Assembly (NCBI RefSeq): GCF_052857255.1
Contig: NC_135500.1
Location: 103,916,048 to 103,980,047 of the forward strand
Direction: 5' to 3'
Source of the DNA: Amblyomma americanum
Taxonomy: Eukaryota > Arthropoda > Arachnida > Ixodida > Ixodidae
Length of the DNA stretch: 64,000 nt
Shown here: piece after piece, positions 34,620 through 47,148 of the stretch
Layout: each line of letters begins with the position of its first letter
How positions within the stretch are numbered: the first letter of the stretch is position 1
Made by a program: the position numbers and the translations under genes
Notes under the pieces: generated by a model
The model's database searches: none
Told to the model about the DNA's origin: nothing
The model's input: only the letters and a program-made list of their open reading frames with translations

Positions 34620-34985
34620 TTCAGAAGCATTGCACTCGACGCCGACCTCAAAAATACAATCGAACCACCAGTACATTTGCCACGAAACAAACCCTAAACC
34701 TATTGTCACGTGCTTCTCGCTGTTCTTTTCCTCTCCGCTGCCTATTTCACAAAATATATTTCCGCAACACCGCCTTACGAAATGAACCAGTCTTTAATGC
34801 GTTCTCTTCCTCTGTCCGCTTTAATCACTCCAACAAAGTCGAAAATATTTCTTCCCTCTCATTGCGGCTTCGAGAGTTTTATACGACTCATCAAAGGATT
34901 GGAATCACCTTCTTCGATTTACAGCCGCCATTAAAGACCATCAAATTGTTAAAATTGTGTTATCTAACTTTGCGTAACTACGAGA
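34620..34985 (+). pseudogene. LINE ORF2 C-terminal remnant (WNxL type)
   Basis: Plus-strand frames read FRNTALRNE, RFNHSNKVEN and, one frame over, YDSSKDWNHLLRFTAAIKDH then QIVKIVLSNFA. This follows the end of CR1/L2/Jockey-like ORF2 proteins (SFIPRTIxDWNxLPxxI...), as also seen at 39978-40184 on the minus strand. Several frame changes show decay. The ~355-bp repeat array begins immediately downstream. Confidence 0.6.
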
Positions 34986-37205
34986 AGCACTTTGCACAAG
35001 ATCCTGTGGAATATTCTAGCTACAAGGCCATCAACTCCGCCACTTATTTTCTAGAAATTTTTTTCCAGTGACTCCAAACCTCACTCTTAGTCTGGCTGCC
35101 AAAACAGATTCCCGTAGTAGATAAAACCGTTTTTGAGAAATTTCAGTCCATGAACGTGGAACTGCTATTCATATACGGAAAGTTGTAAAAGCCTATCTAC
35201 TTGTATGCTGTCTTTCTGGTTAGTTTTTGTTTGAAGTGTTTCCTTCTCTCTTTAAAGCCAATTGACGTTGAAAGAATAATAAAATAAAAATGAAAACAAA
35301 TATGCCTACCAAATTTTGTTCCCTGGGGTATCCAATGGTTCAAATTTTGAATGAAGCTTAACAGAGCACGGTATTACTTCGAATGCTGGCTATGAAGAAC
35401 ACACACGACATATGGATGACAAATGGTGGGTAAACAGCCACTACCTCGAGAGCCAGCAAGAGTTGTTCACTTGGAAACAATAGAATTCTCCTGCGCTGTT
35501 AAATACCATGCGATTGCTGCAGAAAAGGCCACGACGACAATTATTTGAGGGGTCACTGGTTTTATAAATACTGCTTGCCACCTGACAAAACACAATGTCA
35601 AGGACCTGTTGCACCAGACGCCATAAAGGAAACCGGCACGAATATCTCAGCAACCGAACTGCTACTGTATATCAATGCCTAAACGATGCACTTTGTACAC
35701 GATGCTGCGGAATATTACAGCCACAAGGCGCTAAACTCCGCAGCTTATTTTTCAGAACATTTCCACATTGATTCAATACCTCATTTTTAGCCTGGCTTCC
35801 AAATTCAGACAATGTAGATGTTGGCCTGGAAACAATTGAATTCTCCTGCGCTGTTAAATACAATGCGATTTCTCCAGAAAAGGCCTCAGCGACATTTATT
35901 TCAGTGGTCACTGGTTTTATAATTACTGACTGCCGCCTGATAAAACACAATGAAAAGGGCCTGGCGCACCTGGCGCCATAAAGAAAACCGACACGAAAAT
36001 TCAAACCCGACCACGGCGGCTGCGTTTTTATGGAGGAAAAAACGCTAAGGCGCCCGTGTGCTGTGCGATGTCAGTGCACGTTAAAAATCCCCAGGTGGTC
36101 GAAATTATTCCGGAGCCCTCCACTACGGCACCTATTCTTCCTTTCTTCTTTTACTCCCTCCTTTATCCCTTCCCTTACGGCGCGGTTAAGGTGTCCAAAG
36201 ATATATGAGACAGATACTGCGCCATTTCCTTTCCCCAAAAAACCAATTATTAAAATCTCAGCAACACAACTGTTTCTGCGTACCAAAGTCTACACGACGC
36301 ACTTTGAACATGATGCTGTGGAGTATTCCCGCCACAGGTCAATAAACTCCGCAGCTTATTTTTCAGGACATTTCCCCAGTGATGAATTCAATACCACATT
36401 CTTTGGCTGCGAAAGCCAGACTAAGTAGATGTTGGGCGGGAAACAATTGAATTCTGCTGCGCTGTTAACTTCAATGCGATCTCTGCAGAAAAAGTCTCAG
36501 CGACAATTATTTGAGTGCTCACTGGTTTTATGAATACTGCTTGCCACCTGCCAAAACACAATGACAAGGGCCTGTTGCACCAAGCGTCATAAAGGAAACC
36601 GATACGAAAATCTTACCAACACAACTGCCGCTGTGTACCAGTGCCTACACGCTGCACTTTGCACACGATGCTGTGGAATATTTTAGCCACAAGGCAAAAA
36701 ACTCCGCAGCTTATTTTTCAGAACATTTCCCCAGTAATTCAATACCATATTCATAGCCTGGCTGCCAAAGCCAGACTAAGTAGATGTTGGCCTGGGAGCA
36801 ATTGATTTCTGCTGCGCTGTTAACTTCAATGCGATCTCTTGCAGAAACGGCCATAGCGACCATTATTTGAGGGATCACTGGCTTTATTATTACTGCTTGC
36901 CACCTACCAAAACGCAATGAAAAGGGCCGGGTGCACCTGGCGCTATAAAGGAAACCAACACAAAAATCTCAGCAACACAGCTGCTCCTCTATACCAATGC
37001 CTACACGACGCACTTTGCACATTATGAAATGGAATATTCCAGCCACAAGACCATAAACTCCGCAGCTTATTTTCAGAATGTTTCCCCAGTGATTCAAAAA
37101 CCACATTCTTAGTCTGGCTGCCATAAGCTAGACTAAGTAGATGCATTAGGTGGTTCCGTTTTGCAAGAAATATCCACCCATAGACCTGAAACTGTGATTC
37201 ATATA
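34970..37205 (+). repeat. Satellite-like array of ~355-bp units
   Basis: The landmark AACTCCGCAGCTTATTTT recurs at 35734, 36345, 36700 and 37056, with a variant at 35033. The clean spacings are 355 and 356 bp, and 611 bp where a SINE is inserted. Each unit carries the blocks CAATTGAATTCTGCTGCGCTGTTAA, CTCTGCAGAAA, GGTCACTGGTTTTAT, TGCCACCTGCCAAAACACAATGA, CACCTGGCGCCATAAAGGAAACC and ACACGACGCACTTTG. A non-matching stretch (about 35130-35440) occupies one unit position. Both array ends carry similar edge sequence (GAAACTGTGATTCATATACCG / GGAACTGCTATTCATATACGG), suggesting a defined larger element. Confidence 0.8.
36006..36251 (+). mobile_element. SINE inserted in the satellite-like array
   Basis: Begins CCCGACCACGGCGGCTGCG (the end of the tRNA-like head) and carries the full body, with CCAGGTGGTCGAAATTATTCC, GGAGCCCTCCACTACGGCACC and TACTGCGCCATTTCC, and an AAAACCAATTATT tail. 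It interrupts the unit at CGAAAAT/CTCAGCAACAC. A short duplicated AAAATC-like sequence flanks it. The A and B boxes are missing, so the copy is 5' truncated. Confidence 0.85.
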
Positions 37206-39039
37206 CCGAATTTTTTTATGTAAGACAGCCACTACTTTTCCAAAATAGTTTTTTTTAATATAGACAGGACTCCTCCGGCATATGGTGCTATATGCCTTAT
37301 AGTATTGGAGGATGTAATATGACGATACCGTGACCAACCGCGACAGAAAAAAACACAACGACAGGACCAGCGTCTTCTATTTGCCACGCATAATGTCAGG
37401 TTCAGTACTCTAGTAAATCTAGAGTTTTACTTGAGGTTTTTTGTTCTAGATTGTGCCCTTTTCTTCTTCGCGCCTTCCACACCTGCCGTTTTGTGTGTCA
37501 ATCTGAAGGCGCTTGTCCTGTTCATTGTGTGTCAGTTGTATTTGCGTTGTTTGCGCCGTCTTCATATAACTTTCACCACGGTCCAACTAAGCGTTAGAAG
37601 TTCCAGTCTGCGGAGTGTAAGAAGCAAGAGACAGATTGTTCTAATTAGGATAGTTTACAAATTCCTGATTATCTTTTTACGTATTGTAGTTCAGCGCCAT
37701 TTTGAAATGTCAGACGTGTGGCTGGCCGTCAGAAATATCCATATCAGTTTTTTTAGAATTTTCAAACCCCGGAGGCTCTCGGCGCAGTGGCTCAGCGCAC
37801 TTTCGCCATGTTGTGCGAAAAAGACGTTTGGCTTTGAAAATGCGGCGCCCGAATCGGCGCTCTCTGTTCGCACATCACTCCGTGGCACAAGTTCCACGTT
37901 ACCTTGTCTGTCCTTCCTCTGCTGCTGTTGTTGTCACTACTCGTTGCTAAAGCCTGAACGAAAGAGAGGAGGTCACTTGGCAGATGCCCATTAATTCGGG
38001 TGAATCGGGCGGCAGTCGTTTGCACGCGGCCATTTCTGAAACGCTGCGCATAATCCCGTTTTCGTGATTCTAAAACCCGAAGTTCCTGTTAGAAACAGCC
38101 GAATACTTTTCTCTAATTGCAAATAGGTGCCTTATTTTAGTATCTAAAAAGTTAACTATCAAAAAATAGTTAGCTATCTTAAAGTTACCATTACCCACTC
38201 AATAAAAACATGAAAAAGCTGCAAGAAACGGCCGCCTACACCTCTAATAGAAAACAGGCACCAAATCTTATTAGTTACATTGTAAACTATTAAAAATTAC
38301 GTATACTAACTTATTTTCTCATGGTCACATAACATGTCGATGTTCAAAAACCATTTTGCTAAAAATCTGTAGTGTGTTCCTTTTAAACACCTTTTATACC
38401 TAAAATCATGGAACAGCATTTTCTAAGATGGTTCCTGCAATAGAGCCCCACAGAATACTATCTGGAAATGCATTTAGGATAATTTTTAGCTAGATTGCCA
38501 CTCTAGGTACACTGAAGCGGAAAACTTCTGCCGTGAACGTTTTAGGCTAAAGTGTTTTCTAGCCACTGTTGCCCTGGCAGTTCCTGAAACGCTATTCCAT
38601 GTGCCTTGTGAATACTATGTGGGCGACATAAGTTTACAGTTGTATTCAGCAAAGCGTCCGATACGCATAGGAACCGAAATGCAAAAATATTTTGATAAGA
38701 AAATTAATCATCTCCGGTTGTGTCACATTCCAACCCTGTCGCCATTTGTGACGCTCTTAGCAGTCAGTGAACGCCGTTAAAAAATTACCTGTTCAACACG
38801 AAAAGTAAATTTGTTCCGTATTTTCTGCGCTGCTGTGCTGTGTTTACAATCAAGCTGCAACTCCACCTGCCTAGCATAGAACGAAAACAAAAGTTGTAAA
38901 ATATGCCACCAAATTCGTCTCAGTTGTAATGACTCAGCTCTTAGTTCTATTTTTTAAGCGAGATTTGTAGCCTCAGGGCATTATTTATGGGCGAAGGTGT
39001 GACGACAGATGCAGTAATGATTAAATTAATGAAAAAAGG
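37206..39039. other. Unrecognised sequence
   Basis: A 187-codon plus frame (37431-37994) is rich in Leu, Phe, Cys and Ser without a regular pattern. It overlaps frames on the other strand and is not called. The segment 37340-37560 holds AACACAACGACAGGACCAGCG and, 130 bp on, a rough inverse (GGCGCTTGTCCTGTTCATTGTG), possibly ends of an old element. The rest is AT-rich. Confidence 0.4.
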
Positions 39040-39056
39040 CTAGCTGATTTTATGAA

Positions 39057-39690
39057 TTACAGTAGAGAGCGGTGGTACGGTCCCTCCGACCATGCAATAT
39101 ATGAAGCAGGGTTGCTTTGTGAAAGACCCGCTACCTTCAGGTGCCGGATCCTTGTAGGCTTGAGAGCAGGGCAGTCCCACATAAAGTGGTGAATGTCGGC
39201 TGCAATGTCCTCGCGTTTGCATATCAGACATCCTAGCCGAGGAAAGAAATCTCGGTACTGATTCAACTTCCCAATGACGGCAGGTGTGAGGGCCACCCCG
39301 ACCCGGATACTCCTAAGCGCAACCTCCTCTGCACGAGTAAGACCGCGGGGGAGGGTTACCACACACGGAGGGATGAGAGCACTTCTAGCGCCGGAGGAGT
39401 TCTTTCTTGATGAAAGGAGAATAAAGTTGTCCAAATGAAGGAGTCGAAGCAATGATGAGCCTGTAGTCGCGAGGCGGGTCGCTAAATCTGCCTGGCTTTG
39501 AGAGGTCAGCAGATTCCGTGGGACCCACTCAATGTGTATGGCTGCGGGATGCGTTCCGCGAGCCAGTGGATGTCCTGAAATATTATTGGAAAGCGGCTAA
39601 CACGTTCTGATCAAACCCAAAGTCTGAATAGCTTGCCTTTTCAGCTGAGAAAGCCATGCAGTCGCTGATCCTGATTGGTGAATCGTTAAT
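39057..39690 (-). pseudogene. I-like LINE C-terminus with zinc finger
   Basis: The minus-strand frame contains LPRGLTRAEEVALRSIRVGV, FPRLGCLICKREDIAADIHH and FMWDCPALKPTR, i.e. a CCHC finger (C-x2-C ... H-x4-C) typical of the end of I-like ORF2 proteins. Upstream, shifted frames read HIEWVPRNLLTSQSQADLAT, consistent with the end of an RNase H domain. It lies directly 3' of the tail of the CR1/L2-like LINE at 39686. It may be the 3' part of the I-like LINE whose 5' part is at 51777-55739, split by that insertion. The connecting segment is missing. Confidence 0.7.
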
Positions 39691-39977
39691 TTATTTATTT
39701 TATTTATTTATTTATTCAAATACCCTAAAGGCCCTCTTGGAAGAGGGTATTACATAGGGGGGCACACGAAACACACTAATACGCAAACACCAATATTGGT
39801 AGTGGATTAAAGTTCGAATGAAGATAAGAATAAAGTGTAAAAATTGAAACACTGGGGGTTCAAGGATAACACAAAAAGAGAAAAAACTGCAATACAATGT
39901 CGAACAAGATGCAAAGGTATTAAAATAGCCCTGAAAAAAAAAATAGCTAACACCAAAAACGCACAGAGACGTCAAAT

Positions 39978-40642
39978 TCAGATATGAGTCCACAGCATTT
40001 GATGAAATTGATCGGCGTTAACTTCAGTGGCAATATCTGATGGTAGGTTATTCCAGTCAACTATGGTTTTGGGGATGAATGATTGTGCGTAATGGGCCGA
40101 GTGGCATGCTGGGCGTTTGACTTTGCAGGGGTGATCACGGCGAGGAAAAATGACGGGGGGTGACTGAAAGAAGTCGTCGCGCAAACGATCATGATGATAA
40201 AGTTTGTGAAAGAGAGATAGGCGGGCGTGTTTTCGTCGTAGTGATAGCGGATGCAGATCAGCACGAATTTTTAAAGATGTAACACTGGAGTACGGAGAAT
40301 AATGCGAAAAAATGAAGCGAGCAGCACGGCATTGCAGGGATTCAATGTTACGTATAATGTAATCCTGGCTCGGGTCCCGGATGGCACATGCATATTCAAT
40401 TTTCGGCCTGATTAACGTGGTGTACGCGAGTTTTTTTAGGGGTGAAGGCGCTTGCTTAGTCGGTGTTTCATGATTCCGAAAGTACGGTTAGCAGATGCAA
40501 GAGTAACGTTGATGTGATGATGCCATGTTAGATCCGATTGCAAGTTGATTCCTAAGTATTTGTACGTGGTAGTAAGTTCGACAACATTGTTACCTATCAA
40601 GTATGAAGTTGGAATACGGGAAGAGGACTGTGTAAATGACAT
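39978..40642 (-). pseudogene. ORF2 C-terminal region of the minus CR1/L2-like LINE
   Basis: Two frames, 40642-40436 (TTTYKYLGINLQSDLTWHHH...) and 40184-39978 (...FIPKTIVDWNNLPSDIATEV), give the standard post-RT block YLGxxLxxDLxWxxHI and the terminal WNNLP motif. The RT frame ends just upstream at 40676 with a stop, and a shift separates the two frames. They are the last parts of the same ORF2. Confidence 0.85.
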
Positions 40643-40675
40643 GCACTTAGTTTCAGTATGATTTTGGGTCGTTTG

Positions 40676-41584
40676 TCAGTCTGAACAATATCTGTTTATT
40701 GCATTGAGGTCTGACTGCAATGCTTGATGGTCAGTGTCAGTAGAAATGGTACGGTAAATTACGCAATCATCGGCGAACAGTCTTACTCTGGACGACATGC
40801 AGTTAGGCAAGTCATTTATATAAATTAGAAAAAGCAAAGGGCCAAGCACGCTCCCTTGTGGAACGCCGGACATGACAGGAATAAAATGGGAGTTGCAATG
40901 ATTAATATTTGTGAATTGAGTTCGAAATGACAAGAAATCCTTTACCCATGCAATGACTTGTGCGTCAATGTTAAAATGTTTTAGTTTCAGTAGTAGCCTG
41001 TGGTGAGGAACGCGATCAAAAGCTTTGGAAAAATCTAAGAATATCGCGTCGACTTGGTTGCCAGCGTCAATACATGAAAGCAAGTCATTAGTAAACCCTG
41101 CAAGTTGCCCATCGCATGAAAATCCCTTGCGAAAGCCGTGCTGGTATTTGAAGATTATGTTATGTTCTTCTAAGTATTTAATGATTTGAGAATGTATGAC
41201 ATGTTCCAGTAGTTTGCAAACGGTGCTAGTTAACGAAATAGGCCGGTAGTTAAGCGGTGATGAGCAATCGCCAGATTTATAAATTGGTATGACCTTGACT
41301 GTACGCCAATCATTAGGAATTTGGCCGGATGACAATGACTGTGAAAAAAGAGCGCACAAGATTCTCGAAATACTTTGCGATGTACTTTTAAGCAACTTGT
41401 TGTTGAACCCAACGTGGTCAGATGCAGATGATACCTTACGATTATTAAGTAGTAATATGATACCGGACTCGGTAATATTTATCTGCGGCGTGATGATATC
41501 GGAAAGTGTACCTATGTTTGGGAATGAAGTGACGTCCTCGCGGGTGAACACAGAGAGAATGCATTGTTTAATAGTTGTGCACAC
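40676..41584 (-). pseudogene. Reverse transcriptase of the minus CR1/L2-like LINE
   Basis: The 302-residue frame carries the complete RT core: SASDHVGFNNKLLK, VKVIPIYKSGDCSSPLNYRP, YQHGFRKGFSCDGQLAGFTN, AIFLDFSKAFDRVPHHRLLL (motif A), SGVPQGSVLGPLLFLIYIND (motif B) and RLFADDCVIY (motif C, FADD codons 40777-40766). The catalytic Asp residues are intact. It joins the upstream frame (42216-41512) by a shift near 41580 and stops at 40676, so only this segment is undamaged. Confidence 0.92.
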
Positions 41585-42456
41585 TTTGACTCGGGAACAG
41601 TGGCGCCTGTGGGATCGGTAAGCACAACCTCAGGGTGATTGCTTGGATTTAATACTTGCCAAAATTTACGAGGATTGTTAATCAGCATAGATGACAGGTC
41701 GTGGTCGAAGAAGTGACGACGACTGGATTTAAGTAACTCTTGGTATTCTTTATCGCACTGTTTGTATTTAAGCCACGATGGTGCAAGACTGGATTTCTGG
41801 GCTTGCCTGTACAATCGCTTTTTTTTGTTGTTTAGACGCCGAAGTTGCTTGTTGAACCATGGCGTATAGCTCCTACTCCTAATTGTTATGGACGGTATAT
41901 ACTTGCTAACGACGTCAGTAAACATATTTTTGAACGCGACCAAGTTTTCTTCAACTGTACGGGACAAGAAGTCATTAAGAAACTGGTCTGCAAAAAGAGA
42001 TAATTGTTCATTCATTCCATCAAAGTTAGCTCTGCTATAGCATTTAATTTTTTCAATGATCTTCCTACTGTTATGCCGACAAACATTGTTCCCAGTAATG
42101 ACATCATGATCGGAGAGCCCATCTAGGTGACTAATGTTGGCGCAAATGTCAGGGTTATTAGTAAGGATTAGGTCAAGAATACTGGAGCATGTGGCAGTGC
42201 GCCGTGTGGGTAGCATGATAAGTTGGGATAATAAAAAATCTAAACATTACTGAAGAAATGCATTCGATTCTCTTTCACTCTCCGCGACAGATAGAGTTGC
42301 CCAATTGATGCGTGGATAATTAAAATCCCCAAATATTAATACCACAAAATTTGGAAATCGGTTACATACTTCACTCAAAATGCGATAGAACTCTTCAACA
42401 AAAGCACTACCCATATCCGGGGGGCGATAAAAAACACCAATAAGTATGTCAGTACG
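41512..42456 (-). pseudogene. Endonuclease C-terminal part and linker of the minus LINE
   Basis: From the Penelope junction the reading is LIGVFYRPPDMGSAFVEEFY, VVLIFGDFNYPRINW (endonuclease GDFN motif), then after an in-frame TAA at 42249 RRTATCSSILDLILTNNPDI and LDGLSDHDVITG, the SDH motif of APE-type endonucleases that nick the target DNA. The linker to RT follows (YTPWFNKQLRRLNNKKKRLY). The 260-codon open frame 43029-42247 in the raw sequence is a fusion of Penelope coding DNA with this segment across the insertion point and is not a real protein. Confidence 0.88.
42444..42455. repeat. 12-bp duplication flanking Penelope composite, left
   Basis: GTATGTCAGTAC, identical to 49821-49832. 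The last four bases also match the element end (ACAACGTAC), so the true duplication is 8-12 bp. Confidence 0.9.
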
Positions 42457-44902
42457 TTGTGCTAATCGTCGCAGGCATCTAGTGTACGAGGGCGGTAGAT
42501 TGCCGATGCTACGGTTGAGCGTCTGATCTGTTGTCTGGATAAACAGAGACTCCAGATATTGGCGTGACATCCAGTTTTTCTCACGGCCGATAATTGCCGC
42601 TTCTTCCCAAGCGATATCATGCTTCGTGTTTTCAACGTGTTCAGCCAGTGCGTTGGAACAAGCCTTCTTTTTCTTGACATCATTCTTGTGCTCATTCAAC
42701 CGTCTTTCAAAGTTTCCGCTTTCACCTATGTAGGAGTGATCGCAGTCTGAGCAGGGGATTTTATAAATTACTCCGGGAAACTTTTCCTTTTTTAGCTTGT
42801 CCTTTACGGACACCAACTCGTGACGAAGCTTGCACGCAGGCACGTGAGCTATATGCACATCGTAGGTGCGAAAAATGCGGGCCAATGACTCGCTCACGCC
42901 TGGCACATAGGGTATTGCAGCTCGGGCACGGCAAGGTAGGCGAACGGGCTGAGCTGGTCTCGTTGTCTGCTGTATTACAGCGTTTACGAAGTGCTGTGGG
43001 TAGCCACAATTGTTGAGCTCGCGTCGCACTTGGCGTATGTCAGAGGCTTTTTCTTAGGGTTTCGAGCATATTCTTTCCGCACGACGGACGAGGGTAGAAA
43101 CGACGGAGCGCTTATGGCACGTAGGATGGACTGAATTAAAGTGAAGGTATTGGCCTGTGTGCGTGTCCTTTCTGTACACCTAGAATGATAGGCGGTCATC
43201 ACGTCGCTCCACCATGACGTCCAGAAAAGGAAGACGGCCAGAAATCTCCTCCTCGACGGTAAACTGGATGGAATCTTCCATGCTGTTCAAATGGTTCGTG
43301 AAAGCAGCCAAGGCATTCTTTTTGATTATGCAAAAGCAGTCATCAATGTACCGCAGGAAGACCTTCGGGCGCGGCTCGAACGAAGCCAAAGCGCGGCTTT
43401 CCAGTGCTTCCATTGTGAGGTTTGCGGTTGTGACCGAGATAGATGCTCCCATGGCAGTGCCATGAACCTGCTTGTAGACAGTGCCCCGAAAGATGAAGTA
43501 CTTGTTCTTCAAGCAAAACTGCAGAAGCTTCAACAGGTCCGATGGATCGATGGGTGTCCTAGCACTGAGTCCGTCGTCGTCTCGAAGCGCTGAACGCCAT
43601 ACCTCCACCGCCAGATCCACGGGGACGCTGGTAAACAGTGATCTGACGTCAAATGACACCATTATCTCGTCGCTGTCAATCGTGATTTCGCGTATTTTTT
43701 CAGTAAAATCAAAGGAGTTGCGTACGAAAGTCGGTCTCTTGCCAACGAGTGGCGAAAAAACTTTGTGCAAGTAGCCTGAAAGCCGGTACAAGGGAGAGCG
43801 GGTAAAATCCACTATTGGTCGCATTGGAACGCCTGGCTTGTGGATCTTCGGGAGGCCATATAAAGCAGGGGCAGATCCATTGTGGCAGAGGAGCGTGAAG
43901 TATAACGACCTGTGCTTTGGTGGAACAAACTGGAAGACGTCTGTCAAAAGCCTTTGCAACTCTCGCTCTACCTTGAGTGTAGGGTCCCGCTTGAGTCGCA
44001 TGTACGTGCCATCATCCTCCAGAAGATTCGTCATTTTCTCAACGTAGTTGCTGTGGTTTAGGATGACGGTGGCGTTGCCCTTGTCAGCAGGTAGGATTAC
44101 GATATCCGTATTGCTCCGCAGGCTCCTGACTGCATCCCGCTCCTGAGCAAAGAGTGGGGTGGGGTGCCGATGTGGCAGCTTGGCGAGTATGCTGATCGCA
44201 CGGGTACGAGCTTCTTCTCGGCTATTGTTTTCCACACGTCCCACAGCCTGTTCCACGGCACAGATGATTTTTCTTGCGTCCGGAGCAGCTCTCGTATTGA
44301 AGTTCAAACCAAGCTCCAGAACGGCGAGCTCTGTTCGAGTAGGCCTATACGAAGACAGATTGTGGACGGTGGGGGTAGGTCTGTTGGCCGGACTCCCTTT
44401 ACGGCCAGGTAACAGTCTGATTAGCTTCTCTTTGTGTGTGCGCCCACGCTGACCAGACTGTAGACTAGCTACGAAGTTCGCGTGCAACTGGATGCTGCGA
44501 ACTCGTTCGGACACTGGTGTTCAAGGCGGCGACGGGCAAAAAAGGCTTGGTTCTGAAGGTGCCTTATTGAGTCCTTGCACTCCAGGATTCTGGCTTGAAG
44601 CAACTGTCGTTCTGCTCTTGACACCACGCTATGACCTAAGGGCGTATCGACCGGTCGTAGCAAGCGGAGGGACCGCGGGGTCAGGTTCCTGGCTTTGCAT
44701 ATGAGGTTGAATTCTAGATGAGCCTTGAACGCAGAAAGCCGGACGGTTAGCGAAACGAACTGGCGCACTTGAGTGATGAAATTCTGGCCATACGACCGTC
44801 GTAGCATGATGAAATCTAAGGTTCGACGAAATCTCGTCTGGTCGGGTGAATACATTGGCGAAAATAATGAAGCGCCGACCAAAAGCTGTTGTCAAGATGG
44901 AA
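42456..44902 (-). pseudogene. Penelope copy A (inverted), RT plus GIY-YIG
   Basis: From about 44882 the minus strand reads MVGASLFSPMYSPDQTRFRR, later (frame 44514-43180) DIVILPADKGNATVILNHS, VSFDVRSLFTSVPVDL (motif A), HGTAMGASISVTTANLTME (motif B) and VFLRYIDDCFCII (motif C). After frame breaks near 43170 and 43040 the GIY-YIG part follows: GVIYKIPCSDCDHSYIGESG. Penelope RT primes at a nick made by the GIY-YIG nuclease. A frameshift near 44490 and those above inactivate it. Its 5' edge at 44902 still includes pseudo-LTR sequence, and its 3' end lacks the post-stop pseudo-LTR. Confidence 0.92.
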
Positions 44903-47148
44903 GCCAGGAACCTAACCCCGCGGTCCCTCCGCTTGCTACGACCGGTCGATACGCCCTTCGGTCACAGCGTGGTGTCAAGAGCAGAACGACAGTTGCTTCA
45001 AACCAGAATCCTGGAGTGCAAGGACTCAATAAGGCACCTTCAGAACCAAGCCTTTTTTGCCCGTCGCCGCCTTGAACACCAGTGTCCGAACGAGTTCGTC
45101 AGCATCCAGTTGCACGCGAACTTCGTAGCTAGTCTACAGTCTGGTCAGCGTGGGCGCACACACAAAGAGAAGCTAATCAGACTGCTACCTGGCCGTAAAG
45201 GGAGTCCGGCCAACAGACCTACCCCCACCGTCCACAATCTGTCTTCGTATAGGCCTACTCGAACAGAGCTCGCCGTTCTGGAGCTTGGTTTCAACTTCAA
45301 TACGAGAGCTGCTCCGGACGCAAGAAAAATCATCTGTGCCGTGGAACAGGCTGTAGGACGTGTGGAAAACAATAGCCGAGAAGAAGCTCGTACCCGTGCG
45401 ATCAGCATACTCGCCAAGCTGCCACATCGGCACCCCACCCCACTCCTTGCTCAGGAGCGTGATGCAGTCAGGAGCCTGCGGAGCAATACGGATATCGTAA
45501 TCCTACCTGCTGACAAGGGCAACGCCACCGTCATTCTAAACCACAGCGACTACGTTGAGAAAATGACGAATCTTCTGGAGGATGATGGCACGTACATGCG
45601 TCTCAAGCGGGACCCTACACTCAAGGTAGAGCTAGAGTTGCAAAGGTTTTTGACAGACGTCTTCCAGTTTGTTCCACCACAGCACAGGTCGTTATACTTC
45701 ACGCTGCTCTGCCACAATGGATCTGCCCCTGCTTTGTATGGCCTCCCGAAGATCCACAAGCCAGGCGTTCCAATGCGACCAATAGTGGATTTTACCAGCT
45801 CTCCCTTGTACCGGCTTTCAGGCTACTTGCACAAAGTTTTTTCGCCACTCGTTGGCAAGAGACCGACTTTCGTACGCAACTCCTTTGATTTTACTGAAAA
45901 AATACGCGAAATCACGATTGACAGCGACGAGATAATGGTGTCATTTGACGTCAGGTCACTGTTTACCAGCGTCCCCGTGGATCTGGCGGTGGAGGTACGC
46001 CGTTCAGCGCTTCGAGACGACGACGGACTGAGTGCTAGGACACCCATCGATCTATCGGACTTGTTGAAGCTTCTGCAGGTTTGCTTGAAGAACACGTACT
46101 TCATCTTTCGGTGCACTGTCTACAAGCAGGTTCATGGCACTGCCATGGGAGCGTCTATCTCGGTCACAACCGCAAACCTCACAATGGAAGCACTGGAAAG
46201 CCGCGCTTTGGCTTCGTTCGAGCCGCGCCCGAAGGTCTTCCTGCGGTACATTGATGACTGCTTTTGCATAATCAAAAAGAATGCCTTGGCTGCTTTCACG
46301 AACCATTTGAACAGCATGGATGATTCCATCCAGTTTACCGTTGAGTAGGAGATTTCTGGCCGTCTTCCTTTTCTGGACGTCATGGTGGAGCGACGTGATG
46401 ACCGCCTATCATTCAAGGTGTACAGAAAGGACACGCACACAGGCCAATACCTTCACTTTAATTCAGTCCATCCTACGTGCCTAAGCGCTCCGTCGTTTCT
46501 ACCCTCGTCCGTCGTGCGAAAAGAATATGCTCGAAACCCGAAGAAAAAGCCTCTGACATACGCCAAGTGCGACGCGAGCTCAACAATTGTGGCTACCCAC
46601 AGCACTTCGTGAACGCTGTAATACAGCAGACAGCGAGACCAGCTCAGCCCGTTCGCCTACCTTGCCGTGCCCGAGCTGCAATACCCTATGTGCCAGGCGT
46701 GAGCGAGTCATTGGCCCGCATTTTTCGCACCTACGATGTGCATATAGCTCACGTTCCTGCGTGCAAGCTTCGTCACGAGTTGGTGTCCGTAAAGGACAAG
46801 CTAAAAAAGGAAAAGTTTCCCGGAGTAATTTATAAAATCCCCTGCTCAGACTGCGATCACTCCTACATAGGTGAAAGCGGAAACTTTGAAAGACGGCTGA
46901 ATGAGCACAAGAATGATGTCAAGAAAAAGAAGGCTTGTTCTAACGCACTGGCTGAACACGTTGAAAACACGAAGCATGATATCGCTTGGGAAGAAGCGGC
47001 AATTATAGGCCGTGAGAAAAACTGGATGTCACGCCAATATCTGGAGTCTCTGTTTATCCAGACAACAGATCAGACGCTCAACCGTAACATCGGCAATCTA
47101 CCGCCCTCGTACACTAGATGCCTGCGACGATTAGCACAACGTACTTAA
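44903..47148 (+). pseudogene. Penelope copy B, RT plus GIY-YIG
   Basis: It starts at GCCAGGAACCTAACC, head to head with copy A, and so lacks about 160 bp of coding 5' end present in copy C. The frame to 46348 carries the RT motifs (MVSFDVRSLFTSVPV, GTAMGASISVTTANL, YIDDCFCI) and is cut by TAG at 46346-46348, where copy C has GAG. After a frameshift near 46480 the frame 46477-47148 encodes PYVPGVSESLARIFRTYDVH, GVIYKIPCSDCDHSYIGESG and the C-terminus LRRLAQRT with stop. The endonuclease part is undamaged. The copy cannot make a full protein. Confidence 0.92.

Noticed and set aside
37431..37994. 187-codon plus frame as a host gene
   Set aside because: No domain or clear start context, biased composition, and overlapping open frames on the other strand.
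42247..43029. A 260-codon minus-strand protein
   Set aside because: It joins the Penelope endonuclease end to the LINE endonuclease across an insertion point, so it is a chance fusion.
43214..46440. Many 80-137 codon frames antisense to Penelope copies
   Set aside because: They recur identically opposite each copy and are shadows of the Penelope coding strand.
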